A DNA stretch of 64,000 bases from Novosphingobium sp. EMRT-2 (GCF_005145025.1 NZ_CP039695.1:1-64000), one strand, 5' to 3'. Counted from the stretch's first letter, positions 19,498 through 27,553 are shown. Program-made: numbers and translations. The notes: generated by a model not told the origin, from the sequence alone.

Positions 19498-19713
19498 CGC
19501 AAACCCATCGCTCGTTGTTCGATGAGTGTTCCGATACCACCGCCCGCCACAGCCCCGATCAGCCCCCCCGAAAGAAGGGGAAAAAGATCGCCACCGGTTG
19601 TCTGGTCCGCTCTCCGGTCGGGGCTACGCCCCTCCCTACGATCAGCCCAGACAACCGATCCTACCGGCCATCATAGTTGCCGCTCAACCGGCCATCGTAG
19701 TTGTCGCCACGCA

Positions 19714-19720
19714 CGCTCGC
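19714..19720 (+). repeat. Target site duplication (right) of the IS21 element
   Basis: CGCTCGC matches 16917-16923 exactly. After it the tape-measure frame resumes at 19721. Confidence 0.85.
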
Positions 19721-20819
19721 ATCCGGACGCGAGCGGGAATCAACGCCGACAAGCACTACAGCGATGCGCAGAAGGCTGCCCTGAACGAGCAGGTGGAATA
19801 CCTTGCTGAGGCGGAGCGGCAGAGGATCGAATTCCAGAAGCGCGCTGAAATCGAGCGTGACACCGCAGACCTCGCTGACCAGCAATACAACATCCAGCGG
19901 GATGCATTGCAGGCGCAGGGTGATCTTGCCGACAGCGCTGCTGAACGAAAGCGTATCGCGCTCAAGATCATTGATCTAGAGGATCAGTACCAGCGATCGA
20001 TGCTGGAGACGGTCAAGAACTCGCAGACCGCCAGCGATGCGGAGAAGCGACGCGCAGAAGCAGCGCTTGCGGCGCTGGACGGGCAAACCGCAGCAAAGCG
20101 CACCTCGGCGTCACGCGCTAACGAAACGCCTCTCGAATCGTACCGTCGCAGGCTCAATCGATCGTCTGATGCCATCAACGAAGATGTCGAGGGATATGTC
20201 GTCGATGAACTCAACAGCGTCCGCGACAGCATCCGCAGCGCCGTGGAGAAGCAGATCGGGATCAAGGACCCTCTGATTTCCAGCCTGCTGAACCTGCTGA
20301 TCGAAGACGTGTTGATGAAGCCTATTGCCGCTGCGCTGGACAAGGCGCGTGCCGCAAGCGGTTCCAGCGGTATTCTCGGAGGGCTTTTCAGCGCCGTTGG
20401 CTCCATTTTCGGCGGCGGCTCCGGCATCGGCACCGGGGCAACGAGCTTTGCCTCTACCACAGCATCCTTGCGCGCCGAATTCGGCCGCGCCTCAGGCGGT
20501 TACGTCAACGCCGGACAAGCCTACCGCGTGAACGAGGCCGCCTCTCCGGGGAGGGTGGAAGCCTTCGTCCCGCAGGACAGCGGCAAGATCATCCCGCTCG
20601 GTCAAATGAGCGCCATTCGCCCCATGGCCGCGCAGTCGGCAGCCCCGGTGGCGATCAAGCTGTCCCTGACCGAGGACCTGGACGCGAAGATCGACCAGCG
20701 CGCGGCGGGGGTCGCGGTGGAAGTCCACAAGCAGGCGTTGCCGCAGACGGTGAAGGCCGCTGCCGATTACACCATGGCGCGAGCAAGCCGGCCGCGAACC
20801 TGACGGCAAAGGAAACACG

Positions 20820-21113
20820 ATGCAGAATCCCACAAATGACGCCAGCCTGGCGATAGCGCAGAAACTTCAGGTCGACGCCGGGGAGGTGGCGGGCATAGTT
20901 ATGGAATGGTTCATGGCAGCCGCTGAGCGGGAAGGGCGTCCAGTTAACCAATCCGACATAGGGGAATTGATTGCCCTCTTTCTCGCCGCCGCATGGGAGT
21001 GCGCAAAGAGGAATCTATCGGATGATCCTGTCGCCGGAGCTACCCGGTATGCGAATCTACTCCGCAGCCATGCTGACCACATAGAACAATGTTCTGGTAA
21101 TCGAACCGCGTAA
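20820..21113 (+). CDS. Small phage protein of unknown function
   Basis: A 97-residue, mostly helical protein (MQNPTNDASLAIAQKLQVDA...), with IGELIALFLAAAWECAKRNL in the middle. It starts 16 bases after the tape-measure stop with GGAAA upstream. No family is recognised. Its position is where tail tip genes usually are, but it is too small for one. Confidence 0.5.
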   Translation: MQNPTNDASLAIAQKLQVDAGEVAGIVMEWFMAAAEREGRPVNQSDIGELIALFLAAAWECAKRNLSDDPVAGATRYANLLRSHADHIEQCSGNRTA

Positions 21114-21134
21114 GTAGTTTATCCGGTCCAGACC

Positions 21135-21296
21135 ATGAGCAGCCGCGAGATTGCCGATCTCGTAGAATCGCGGCACGACAGCGTGAAGCGCGCGATGGAA
21201 AGGCTGGCGGAAAGGCGTCTGATCAGCTTTACACCATTGGTGGAAACCTCCCACGATGGTGCTGGCGCCGTCGAGATCGGCGAATGGGTCGGGTGA
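21135..21296 (+). CDS. Rha-like regulatory fragment
   Basis: A 53-residue protein whose opening MSSREIADLVESRHDSVKRA, followed by MERLAERRLISF, matches the N-terminal helix-turn-helix of phage Rha-type regulatory proteins. Rha proteins normally continue for 80 or more residues; here a stop follows VEIGEWVG. It is probably a truncated copy. It converges on the ribbon-helix-helix gene 9 bases away. Confidence 0.6.
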   Translation: MSSREIADLVESRHDSVKRAMERLAERRLISFTPLVETSHDGAGAVEIGEWVG

Positions 21297-21305
21297 ATCG
21301 CCTAC

Positions 21306-21488
21306 CTAAGCCAAGCGCTCAAGCCCAGCCTCGACGAGCCGGCGGATGGCTTCGGCCCGAGGTAGATCATTTTCCGCCGCATATTCATCCAACCTGCCGA
21401 GTAATGGCTGCTGTACGCGAGCCCGAATTTCTTCGCTCTCAACTGATGGCCTGCCTCGTGGTTTTTTGCGCGCATTAATTGTTGACAT
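21306..21488 (-). CDS. Ribbon-helix-helix regulator
   Basis: A 60-residue CopG/Arc-type DNA-binding protein. A basic N-terminus (MSTINARKKPRGRPSVESEE) precedes a beta strand (IRARVQQPLLGRLDEYAAEN) and the second helix (PRAEAIRRLVEAGLERLA). Such proteins repress promoters, often as antitoxins; no toxin gene is adjacent. Its upstream region (about 21489-21567) has near-palindromic AT-rich sequence (acatgcatgttttatacgcg), a plausible autoregulatory site and divergent promoter for the genes to the right. Confidence 0.7.
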   Translation of the reverse strand: MSTINARKKPRGRPSVESEEIRARVQQPLLGRLDEYAAENDLPRAEAIRRLVEAGLERLA

Positions 21489-21567
21489 GCATGTTTTATA
21501 CGCGCATAAAATGCGGGCGGCAAGAGAGATTGAGCCCTCTCACGCCGCCCTAACCGCAACCGATCGC

Positions 21568-21741
21568 ATGGAGATCGTCATGGCTAACAACGTAGTACCC
21601 TTTCCGGGGTGCGCTGCCAATGTGCCGCAACCCCTCGTCCCCGCCCTGGGTAAGGTGCCCAAGCCCAATACGCCGGAGTATCGCGAATGGTGTGATCGGG
21701 CGCGTTCGATGTGCATGGAACGCTGGGCGAGGGGGCTGTAA
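21568..21741 (+). CDS. Small phage protein of unknown function
   Basis: A 53-57 residue protein with two possible starts (21568 or 21580). It includes NNVVPFPGCAANVPQPLVPA and PKPNTPEYREWCDRARSMCM, ending WARGL. The stop overlaps the next ATG by one base (TAATG), so it is coupled to the next gene. Confidence 0.5.
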   Translation: MEIVMANNVVPFPGCAANVPQPLVPALGKVPKPNTPEYREWCDRARSMCMERWARGL

Positions 21742-22499
21742 TGACCATCAACGCCACTAATGTGCCCGTTGCGCACACCCTTAATCCCGCAATCTTCCTC
21801 GCCGAATTTGTCGACCTTGGCGGCGGCTACTGCCTCACCCCCGACGGCAAGGTCCGCCTCGCTGTCTTTTGTGTTGATGGTCATGAGGATGGGCGCGACG
21901 AGGCTCTTCAACTCATTCGCCATCTGACGCCCAACGATCTCGCAACAATCAGTTCGTACTTGCGGATGACTGCCTGCCAGCGAGTGCTGGCACCAAGCCC
22001 GACAAACATCGCCTGTAGCCTTTCGTCTGATCCGGCCTGGGCCGAACTTGCCGCCGATCTGCGCGCGAAATTTGCGGCGTGGCTGGCTGCGATTGACGTG
22101 GAGCAGGAAGCCGATGGTGCTTTCGATGCCGCTGCGGCCGGTCTGCCGCCACAACCGGTCAAGCCCGGTTCTGCTATAAATGGCGAGATTCGGGACGCTA
22201 ATGACGCAGCGGAATTCATGGCCAAATGGGATGAATACGAACGCGATTACGCCGCCTGGAAAGAGCAGCGCGCGGAACTTCGGTCAAAAATCGTTGGTCC
22301 GGCGAAAGCCGAATATGACCGTACCCATGCTGCCTATTCGGGCGCACTCAATACCCTGATGTCCTACCGCACCAACAACCTCCGCGATCTTCGCGAAAAG
22401 ATCGAAATCATCATAGCAGACTATGACGGATCGCCGATCGCACATGAATATGTGCGCGACATCCTCGCCGATGTTTCCCGCCTAGCTGGGGAGGAGTGA
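21741..22499 (+). CDS. Hypothetical protein shared by sphingomonad mobile elements
   Basis: A 252-residue soluble protein. Segments are ATNVPVAHTLNPAIFLAEFV near the start, a charged middle (MAKWDEYERDYAAWKEQRAE), and a C-terminal module LRDLREKIEIIIADYDGSPI plus RDILADVSRLAGEE. The C-terminal module recurs in the next gene, suggesting a shared domain. No catalytic motif is visible. It lies in a three-gene coupled unit at the right end of the element, the usual place for accessory genes. Confidence 0.55.
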   Translation: MTINATNVPVAHTLNPAIFLAEFVDLGGGYCLTPDGKVRLAVFCVDGHEDGRDEALQLIRHLTPNDLATISSYLRMTACQRVLAPSPTNIACSLSSDPAWAELAADLRAKFAAWLAAIDVEQEADGAFDAAAAGLPPQPVKPGSAINGEIRDANDAAEFMAKWDEYERDYAAWKEQRAELRSKIVGPAKAEYDRTHAAYSGALNTLMSYRTNNLRDLREKIEIIIADYDGSPIAHEYVRDILADVSRLAGEE

Positions 22500-22502
22500 G
22501 TC

Positions 22503-22982
22503 ATGGGTCTGGTCCATGATATTGCAGCTCGCGCTGCCTATGCGACCGTAGCGCTCGGCACGTTGGGCACGTGTCCCATATGGGATGCCGCCGTCTCAGC
22601 CTATCTTTGCAGGCTTACGTTGCAGAACGCCGACGCGGAGTTCGGCTCGCTGGCGAAATCGATAGATGAGACCACACGGCTATCGATGAGCATGAAACAG
22701 CGGCATGGCGAGCGCTGGTGCGAAAATCCCGCCCTCGCCGACACGCGGTCTAGGATTGCCCGTGAAGATTTGGCGGCCAACGATCAATGGACAGATGATT
22801 TCTGCCGTCCGCTCTGGCGCGCTGCCAATGAGTTGGCGGCAACGCCCGCGCCGACGCTGGCGGCCGCCACATTCAAGGCCTTGATGATCGAATACGAGGA
22901 GGTCTGGAACGATACTAACTTTTCTGCGGACTGCATGGACATCCTGCAAGCCGATTTCAGCCGACTGGCCGGCGACGCGTAG
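22503..22982 (+). CDS. Hypothetical protein related to its upstream neighbour
   Basis: A 159-residue protein starting MGLVHDIAARAAYATVALGT. Its C-terminus (FKALMIEYEEVWNDTNFSAD, then CMDILQADFSRLAGDA) parallels that of the preceding gene (ILADVSRLAGEE). It has several Trp and Cys residues and no known domain. It starts 3 bases after the upstream stop and is followed by a hairpin terminator. Confidence 0.55.
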   Translation: MGLVHDIAARAAYATVALGTLGTCPIWDAAVSAYLCRLTLQNADAEFGSLAKSIDETTRLSMSMKQRHGERWCENPALADTRSRIAREDLAANDQWTDDFCRPLWRAANELAATPAPTLAAATFKALMIEYEEVWNDTNFSADCMDILQADFSRLAGDA

Positions 22983-23006
22983 GCCATGGCCACGCTTCAC
23001 ACCATG

Positions 23007-23033
23007 GGGAGGCCTTCGGGCCTTCCCTTTGTT
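23007..23033 (+). terminator. Terminator at the right end of the phage element
   Basis: gggaggcc (23007-23014), loop ttcg, then ggccttccc (23019-23027) form a GC-rich hairpin with one bulge. It is followed by tttgtt, 25 bases after the last phage gene. Confidence 0.65.
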
Positions 23034-23104
23034 GGCTGTCCCAGTCCCCAGACTGCTGACGAATGTCGATCCCGGGAACGGCGCTGCCGACCACTCTGCA
23101 TGTG

Positions 23105-23152
23105 CATTCCGTGTGTAATCGAGCATGGCATTACACGGAGAGTCACGGAATG
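23105..23152. repeat. Nested inverted repeats next to attR
   Basis: CATTCCGTG (23105-23113) is perfectly inverted as CACGGAATG (23144-23152). Inside it, gtgtaat and attacac form a second pair. It lies 85 bases inside attR and may be an arm-type binding site for integrase or excisionase. Confidence 0.5.
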
Positions 23153-23236
23153 TTCTCAGAGGGGAACGGATCGTGAAATCCGCCAAGCGGCGGCGAGTCG
23201 GGAACGCTGCGGAATTGGCCGGTACGTTGCACGGTT

Positions 23237-23296
23237 AGACTGTAAATCTGCCCGCGCAAGCGTACGCTAGTTCGAATCTAGCCCTGTCCACCACCG
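23237..23296 (+). repeat. attR, right 60-bp attachment repeat
   Basis: A perfect copy of 4642-4701, carrying the anticodon arm to the CCA end of tRNA-Tyr without its 5' half. It marks the right boundary of the integrated element. Confidence 0.95.
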
Positions 23297-23453
23297 CTGC
23301 TTCTTCTCGTCGATCCGGTCGTGAAGCGCCGTAGCCGGGCTTAATGCCCGGTTCGCGTAACGTGTTCGCGATCCCGGCGTTTTCACATGACCGGGCACGC
23401 TCAGGACCGCTTGCCCGGAACCTGCCCTTGCCGCCTTGCGCGCCAACCCGTAG

Positions 23454-24212
23454 ATGAGCCCCATGCCCGGAGATATTCTTGACAACCGCGGTCGCGGCAG
23501 CGCCGGCTGGAGCTGGCCAGCCATTCACCCCGAAGGACGCAAGTTCGCGCTTGTTTCCGCCGCGCTCAGCCTAGGCAGCGCGGTCATGGCGTGGGAGACG
23601 CTGGCCTGGCCGCTGGCGTTCCTGACCGTCGGCATCCTTGCCTTCTTTCGCGATCCCTTGCGGGTCACGCCGCGCGACGACCGATTCGTGGTGTCGCCCG
23701 CCGATGGCCTGATCACGCTGATCCAGAAGGTGCCGCCGCCGCGCGAACTGACCGCCGATGACGGAACCGGCGCTAATGGCATGGCGGAAACGCCGGTAAC
23801 GCGCGTGTCCATTTTCATGAGCGTGTTCGACGTTCACATCAACCGGTCGCCGATTGGCGGCACGATTCGCCGCGTGGTCTATATTCCCGGCAAGTTCCTC
23901 AATGCCGATCTCGACAAGGCCAGCGAGGAGAACGAGCGCCAGCATTTCCTGGTCGAGCGCAGCGATGGCGTGCAGATCGGCTTCACCCAGATCGCCGGCT
24001 TGATCGCGCGCCGCATCGTGCCGTTCGTGAAGGGCGGGGACATCGTCGCCGCCGGCCAACGCGTGGGCTTGATTCGCTTCGGTAGCCGCGTCGATGTCTA
24101 TCTGCCCGAAGGCACCGAACCCAAGGTGCTGATGGGACAGCGGGTGGTCGCCGGGGAAACCGTGCTGGCCGAGATCGGACAGGCGCCGATGATCGAGGGC
24201 GTCAGCCAGTGA
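23454..24212 (+). CDS. psd: Phosphatidylserine decarboxylase proenzyme
   Basis: Converts phosphatidylserine to phosphatidylethanolamine at the inner membrane. The 252-residue proenzyme has an N-terminal membrane region (about 28-62), then [40 protein letters not shown] and the self-cleavage Gly-Ser in [11 protein letters not shown] near residue 205. Cleavage there makes the pyruvoyl cofactor. The short form and G-S-R site are those of the alphaproteobacterial type. ATG 23454 is first; another Met follows 9 bases later. The stop overlaps the pssA GTG by 4 bases, so the consecutive enzymes of PE synthesis are co-translated. Confidence 0.95.
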   Translation: MSPMPGDILDNRGRGSAGWSWPAIHPEGRKFALVSAALSLGSAVMAWETLAWPLAFLTVGILAFFRDPLRVTPRDDRFVVSPADGLITLIQKVPPPRELTADDGTGANGMAETPVTRVSIFMSVFDVHINRSPIGGTIRRVVYIPGKFLNADLDKASEENERQHFLVERSDGVQIGFTQIAGLIARRIVPFVKGGDIVAAGQRVGLIRFGSRVDVYLPEGTEPKVLMGQRVVAGETVLAEIGQAPMIEGVSQ

Positions 24213-25072
24213 CCTCCGGGCCTGCGCCGTCTGCGGAGCCCGAAGAGACGTTTGACGTGAACGGCGAAGCTCTGCCGGACGGTGAGGACTTCGGCCGCAC
24301 CAGCCTGCCGCGTGGATTGACCCTGCGCGCGCTGGTGCCCAACGCGATTACCTCTGCCGCGCTCTGTTCGGGGCTGACCGGCATCCGCTTTGCCATCAAC
24401 GGCGATTTCGAGCGCGCGGTGATGGCGGTGATCGTCGCGGGCATTCTCGATGGCATCGATGGACGCGTCGCGCGGATGATGAAGGCGCAGTCGCGCTTCG
24501 GCGCGGAACTCGATAGCCTCTCGGACGCGATTTCGTTCGGCGTCGCGCCTGCCCTGATCCTCTACCTGTGGTCGCTGCAGACCGAGCCGCGCTTCGGCTG
24601 GTTTGCCGCGCTGGCGCTGGCGGTGTGCTGCGCGCTGCGGCTGGCCCGCTTCAACGCCCGGATCGACATGGCGGACCAGCCGCACAAATCGGCTGGGTTC
24701 CTCACTGGTGTTCCCGCTCCGGTGGGGGCGGGGCTCGCCATGCTGCCGCTATACCTGTGGATTGCCAGCGGGCGCGAGGAGTTCCGCTACCCGGTTTTCG
24801 TCGGAGTATGGGCGGCGCTGATTGCGTTCCTGATGATTTCCAACATGGCCACGCTGGGCTGGACCGCATTGCGTCCGCGTCGCGCCATCCGCCTGGAAGT
24901 GATCGCGCTGTTCGGGCTGGTGATCGCCGCGCTGCTGACCGAACCGTGGTTGACGCTGGTGGGTATTTGCGGAGTCTATCTCGCGCTCGTGCCGGTTGGC
25001 GTGGTCCGCTATGCGCGCGTCAGGCGGCTGCGCGGCGGGCAGGGACGATCCGCCGTTCCGCCGTCCGCCTGA
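24209..25072 (+). CDS. pssA: CDP-diacylglycerol-serine O-phosphatidyltransferase
   Basis: Makes phosphatidylserine from CDP-diacylglycerol and serine. The 287-residue protein has a soluble N-terminus of about 40 residues, then multiple membrane segments. The CDP-alcohol phosphotransferase motif is intact: [20 protein letters not shown], then LDSLSD, matching D-G-x2-A-R-x8-G-x3-D-x3-D. GTG 24209 overlaps the psd stop (GTGA). The product feeds psd directly. The 3' end overlaps a small gene on the other strand by about 50 bases. Confidence 0.95.
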   Translation: MTSGPAPSAEPEETFDVNGEALPDGEDFGRTSLPRGLTLRALVPNAITSAALCSGLTGIRFAINGDFERAVMAVIVAGILDGIDGRVARMMKAQSRFGAELDSLSDAISFGVAPALILYLWSLQTEPRFGWFAALALAVCCALRLARFNARIDMADQPHKSAGFLTGVPAPVGAGLAMLPLYLWIASGREEFRYPVFVGVWAALIAFLMISNMATLGWTALRPRRAIRLEVIALFGLVIAALLTEPWLTLVGICGVYLALVPVGVVRYARVRRLRGGQGRSAVPPSA

Positions 25073-25295
25073 TCGCACGGAGCGGCGCGCGGCGCGGGCC
25101 GCATCCCGCCGCAGGCGCGGCCGTTGGCAGGTCGGACACGATGCTCACGCGGTATTCCCGCTGTGCCACATCCGCGCGCGCCTGGCGCAACAGGCCACGG
25201 ACCGCACCGGCCTGCGCGGTTACGGTAGCCCCGATCGCACCGATGGCCAGAAGGCCGGCGCCGGCAAACAGCAGCGAGACAAGAACACCAAGCAT
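25020..25295 (-). CDS. Small membrane protein of unknown function
   Basis: A 91-residue ORF from ATG 25295, open back to 25331 as a 103-residue form. One clear transmembrane helix lies at the N-terminus (LGVLVSLLFAGAGLLAIGAI), followed by a charged cytoplasmic-type tail ending in Arg/Ala. The tail contains REYRVSIVSDLPTAAPAAGC. It converges on and overlaps pssA. Coding potential is moderate because high-GC sequence often leaves antisense frames open, but the helix pattern supports it. Confidence 0.45.
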   Translation of the reverse strand: MLGVLVSLLFAGAGLLAIGAIGATVTAQAGAVRGLLRQARADVAQREYRVSIVSDLPTAAPAAGCGPRRAPLRAIRRTAERRIVPARRAAA

Positions 25296-25339
25296 GACAA
25301 CCAGCCTTTCGACCCTTGTGTCCCCGGCCAAGGTTCGCC

Positions 25340-25369
25340 TTGACAGCCTGTGGACATCATGTGGATAAC
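25340..25369 (+). promoter_or_regulatory. Promoter of the rpsB-tsf operon, overlapping a DnaA-box match
   Basis: A perfect -35 TTGACA (25340-25345) is followed 18 bases later by GATAAC (25364-25369). The same bases carry TGTGGATAA (25360-25368), the reverse complement of the DnaA box TTATCCACA. A related TGTGGACAT lies at 25350-25358. Confidence 0.55.
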
Positions 25370-25725
25370 TCGGAATGTGGTTAACGGTTCCTTACCGGAT
25401 GCCGTAATAGCCCTTATGTTCTCTTTTTGTTCTGATTCGTCAAGCGGAAAATGCCGTGCGGCGTTTTTCGCGTGCGATGGGCGGAGGCAAGGAACACGCG
25501 GTGAAGCACTGTCCTTCGCGTGAGATCCGGCCGGTCGAGTGCCGCAAATTCCCGGTGGATTTCTCTGCGAACTTGCTCTAAGGGCGCCAGCGCCGGACGG
25601 TGCGGGGGCAGGTGCCCTTTGCATGAGAGACGGTAATCCACACGGGAAACGCACATACCGGTGCCACGGCGGGATCTCCGCCAGGTTCCAGTTTCCCGGA
25701 GGCTAGAACCGGAAAGGAAATACCT
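25370..25725 (+). other. Long 5' leader of rpsB
   Basis: About 355 bases without a gene lie between the promoter candidate and rpsB. I see cggcgg-gatct-ccgcc-type pairing near 25670 and GGAAAGGAAAT just before the ATG. Ribosomal protein operons often have autoregulatory leaders, but I could not identify a known structure here. Confidence 0.4.
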
Positions 25726-26481
25726 ATGGCGGCTCCTGTCGTCACGATGCAGCAGCTTATCGAGGCCGGCGCGCACTTCGGCCACCAGACCCATCGCTGG
25801 AACCCGCGGATGAAGCCGTACATCTTCGGCGCCCGCAACGGCATCCACATCCTCGACCTGTCGCAGACCGTGCCCCTGTTCGCGCGCGCTCTCGATTTCA
25901 TCTCGGCCACCGTGCAGGCCGGCGGCAAGGTGCTGTTCGTCGGCACCAAGCGCCAGGCGCAGGAGCAGATCGCGCAGGCCGCGCGCGCTTCGGGCCAGCA
26001 CTTCGTCAACCACCGCTGGCTGGGTGGCATGCTCACCAACTGGAAGACGATCAGCCAGTCGATCAAGCGTTTCAAGGCGCTGGAGGAACAGCTTGCGGGT
26101 GACACCGCCGGTCTCACCAAGAAGGAAGTCCTGCAGCTGACCCGCGAACGCGACAAGTTCGAGCTGTCGCTGGGCGGCATCCGCGACATGGGCGGCATTC
26201 CTGACGTGATGTTCGTGATCGACGCCAACAAGGAAGAACTGGCGATCAAGGAAGCCAACGTGCTGGGCATTCCGGTCGTCGCCATTCTCGATTCGAACGT
26301 TTCGCCCGAAGGTATCGCCTTCCCGATCCCGGCGAACGACGACGCCAGCCGCGCCATCCGCCTCTACTGCGAAGCGGTGGCCGCCGCCGCCACCAAGGGT
26401 GGCCGTGACGCCGCCCTCGCTTCGGGCGCCGACCTCGGCGCGCTGGACGAGCCGGTGGCCGAGGAAGCCGTCGAGGCCTGA
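25726..26481 (+). CDS. rpsB: 30S ribosomal protein S2
   Basis: A 251-residue small-subunit protein needed for S1 binding. Signatures are [60 protein letters not shown] and [20 protein letters not shown]. The C-terminal acidic/Ala tail is typical of alphaproteobacteria. It is preceded by GGAAAGG. It leads the translation/envelope cluster. Confidence 0.98.
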   Translation: MAAPVVTMQQLIEAGAHFGHQTHRWNPRMKPYIFGARNGIHILDLSQTVPLFARALDFISATVQAGGKVLFVGTKRQAQEQIAQAARASGQHFVNHRWLGGMLTNWKTISQSIKRFKALEEQLAGDTAGLTKKEVLQLTRERDKFELSLGGIRDMGGIPDVMFVIDANKEELAIKEANVLGIPVVAILDSNVSPEGIAFPIPANDDASRAIRLYCEAVAAAATKGGRDAALASGADLGALDEPVAEEAVEA

Positions 26482-26556
26482 GCCTCGCCGGTGCGCGGTC
26501 GATGATCGGGGCGGCCCGCATGGGCCGTCACCGAATTGACCCGGACAAGACTTACG

Positions 26557-26579
26557 GGCCGCAGCGGATTGCTGCGGCC
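26557..26579 (+). terminator. Hairpin between rpsB and tsf
   Basis: GGCCGCAGC (26557-26565), loop ggatt, GCTGCGGCC (26571-26579): a perfect 9-bp stem ending 32 bases before tsf. There is no strong T-run. It may attenuate or process the transcript between the two genes. Confidence 0.5.
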
Positions 26580-26611
26580 TCACCCGTTTCAAGAACAGAA
26601 GGATCAACGCG

Positions 26612-27538
26612 ATGGCTTATACCGCCGCTGACGTGAAGAACCTGCGCGAGCGCACTGGCGCCGGCATGATGGACTGCAAGAAGGCGCTGGACGAATCCGG
26701 CGGCGATTTCGAAGCCGCGGTCGACGCGCTGCGCGCCAAGGGTCTGGCTGCCGCCGCCAAGAAGTCCAGCCGCACCGCGGCCGAAGGTCTCGTCGGCGTG
26801 GCCGTTGCCGGCACCAAGGGCGTGGCCGTCGAAGTCAACTCGGAAACCGATTTCGTCGCCAAGAACGACCAGTTCCAGGACTTCGTGCGCAAGGCCACCG
26901 AAGTGGCGCTGAACACTGCCGCGGCCGATGTCGAGGCGCTCAAGGCTGCCGCCTATCCCGATGGCGGCACGGTTGCCGACAAGCTGACCAACAACGTCGC
27001 CACCATCGGTGAGAACCAGCAGCTGCGCCGCATCAAGCACGTTGCCGTGACGAACGGCGTGGTCGTGCCCTACATGCACAACGCCGCCGCGCCGAACCTT
27101 GGCAAGATCGGCGTGCTCGTCGCGCTCGAATCCGAAGCCGGCGCCGATGTGCTGGAGCCGCTGGGCAAGCAGATCGCGATGCACATCGCCGCCGCGTTCC
27201 CGCTGGCGCTGACCGCCGATGATCTTGACGCCGAACTGATCGCCCGCGAACGCAAGATTGCGGCCGAAAAGGCGGCGGAAAGCGGCAAGCCGGCGGAAGT
27301 GCAGGCGAAGATGGTCGACGGCGCGGTCTCGAAGTACGCCAAGGAAAACGCGCTGCTTTCGCAGCTGTTCGTGATGGACAACAAGACCCCGATCGCACAG
27401 GTCGTGGAGCAGGCGGGCAAGGCCGCCGGCACCAAGATCGCGCTGGTGGACTATGTCCGCTTCCAGCTTGGCGAAGGCATCGAGAAGGAAGAAAGCGATT
27501 TCGCCGCCGAAGTCGCCGCCGCTGCCGGCATCAAGTAA
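26612..27538 (+). CDS. tsf: Elongation factor Ts
   Basis: The nucleotide exchange factor for EF-Tu, 308 residues. The N-terminal UBA-like domain ([20 protein letters not shown]) and the core motif [20 protein letters not shown] are present. The C-terminal dimerisation region includes [20 protein letters not shown]. It lies 130 bases after rpsB and is followed by a GC-rich palindromic repeat. Confidence 0.98.
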   Translation: MAYTAADVKNLRERTGAGMMDCKKALDESGGDFEAAVDALRAKGLAAAAKKSSRTAAEGLVGVAVAGTKGVAVEVNSETDFVAKNDQFQDFVRKATEVALNTAAADVEALKAAAYPDGGTVADKLTNNVATIGENQQLRRIKHVAVTNGVVVPYMHNAAAPNLGKIGVLVALESEAGADVLEPLGKQIAMHIAAAFPLALTADDLDAELIARERKIAAEKAAESGKPAEVQAKMVDGAVSKYAKENALLSQLFVMDNKTPIAQVVEQAGKAAGTKIALVDYVRFQLGEGIEKEESDFAAEVAAAAGIK

Positions 27539-27553
27539 GGTCTGAACAGCACG

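Larger units (their letters stand above)
16924..19713 (-). mobile_element. IS21-family insertion sequence (2,790 bp)
   Basis: The element encodes IstA and IstB, transcribed from the right end leftward. It is bounded by 5'-TG...CA-3' ends. The first 26 bases (TGTAGCGCGACGATTAC...) match the reverse complement of the last 26 (TGCGTGGCGACAACTAC...) at 17 positions. CGCTCGC is duplicated on both sides. Internal GCGACAATTA-type repeats lie at both ends, as in other IS21 elements. Both transposition genes are open, so the element may be active. Confidence 0.92.
15058..20803 (+). pseudogene. Tail tape-measure protein, split by an IS21-family element
   Basis: The tape-measure protein sets tail length. 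The 5' part (15058-16923, 622 codons) has the family's N-terminal region (TRLQNNLRVAGVAGDQMKEV, EEAQGALLQLGQALRGGKIQ, FPLLEAAAAGSTRWGGSVAK) and hydrophobic segments near residues 285-330 and 385-405. The 3' part (19721-20803, 360 codons) resumes as IRTRAGINADKHYSDAQKAA. It includes coiled coil, a Gly-rich stretch (GGLFSAVGSIFGGGSGIGTG) and RASGGYVNAGQAYRVNEA. Removing the IS and one 7-bp duplicate joins ELAR to IRTR in frame, giving 982 residues. As it stands the 5' frame ends at 16965 inside the IS. Disruption looks recent because both halves are otherwise intact. Confidence 0.88.
4642..23296. mobile_element. Integrated phage-derived element (reduced prophage) in tRNA-Tyr
   Basis: The element is bounded by the 60-bp direct repeats and carries a tyrosine integrase next to the left end. 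The repeat spacing gives a unit of 18,595 bp, of which 2,797 bp is an IS21 insertion plus target duplication. Early genes (regulators, nuclease, primase-helicase, recombinase) are on the left and tail-type genes (HK97-gp10-like, tail-assembly chaperone-like, tape measure) on the right. I see no large terminase, portal, protease, major capsid, major tail, baseplate, fibre, holin or endolysin. It is therefore defective alone, or depends on a helper. Host genes tRNA-Tyr and psd flank it and would be adjacent without it. Confidence 0.9.
22983..23453. other. 470-bp gene-free right end of the element and psd upstream region
   Basis: This stretch holds a terminator, a nested inverted repeat and attR, then 157 bases of host sequence. 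The host part has a ccgggc-ttaat-gcccgg hairpin (23335-23351) and no other clear signal. A 94-codon open frame from 22986 crosses all of these and has no protein-like features, so it is not called. Confidence 0.6.

Noticed and set aside
19526..19720. Apparent 5' extension of the right tape-measure half, open from 19526
   Set aside because: It is IS21 terminal sequence, not phage coding; the true codons resume at 19721.
22986..23270. 94-codon open frame ending in the attR repeat
   Set aside because: It crosses a terminator, an inverted repeat and the tRNA fragment. The composition is not protein-like.
25370..25725. Known riboswitch or ribosomal-protein leader motif upstream of rpsB
   Set aside because: The leader is long but I could not match it to a defined structure. 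A covariance-model search would be needed.
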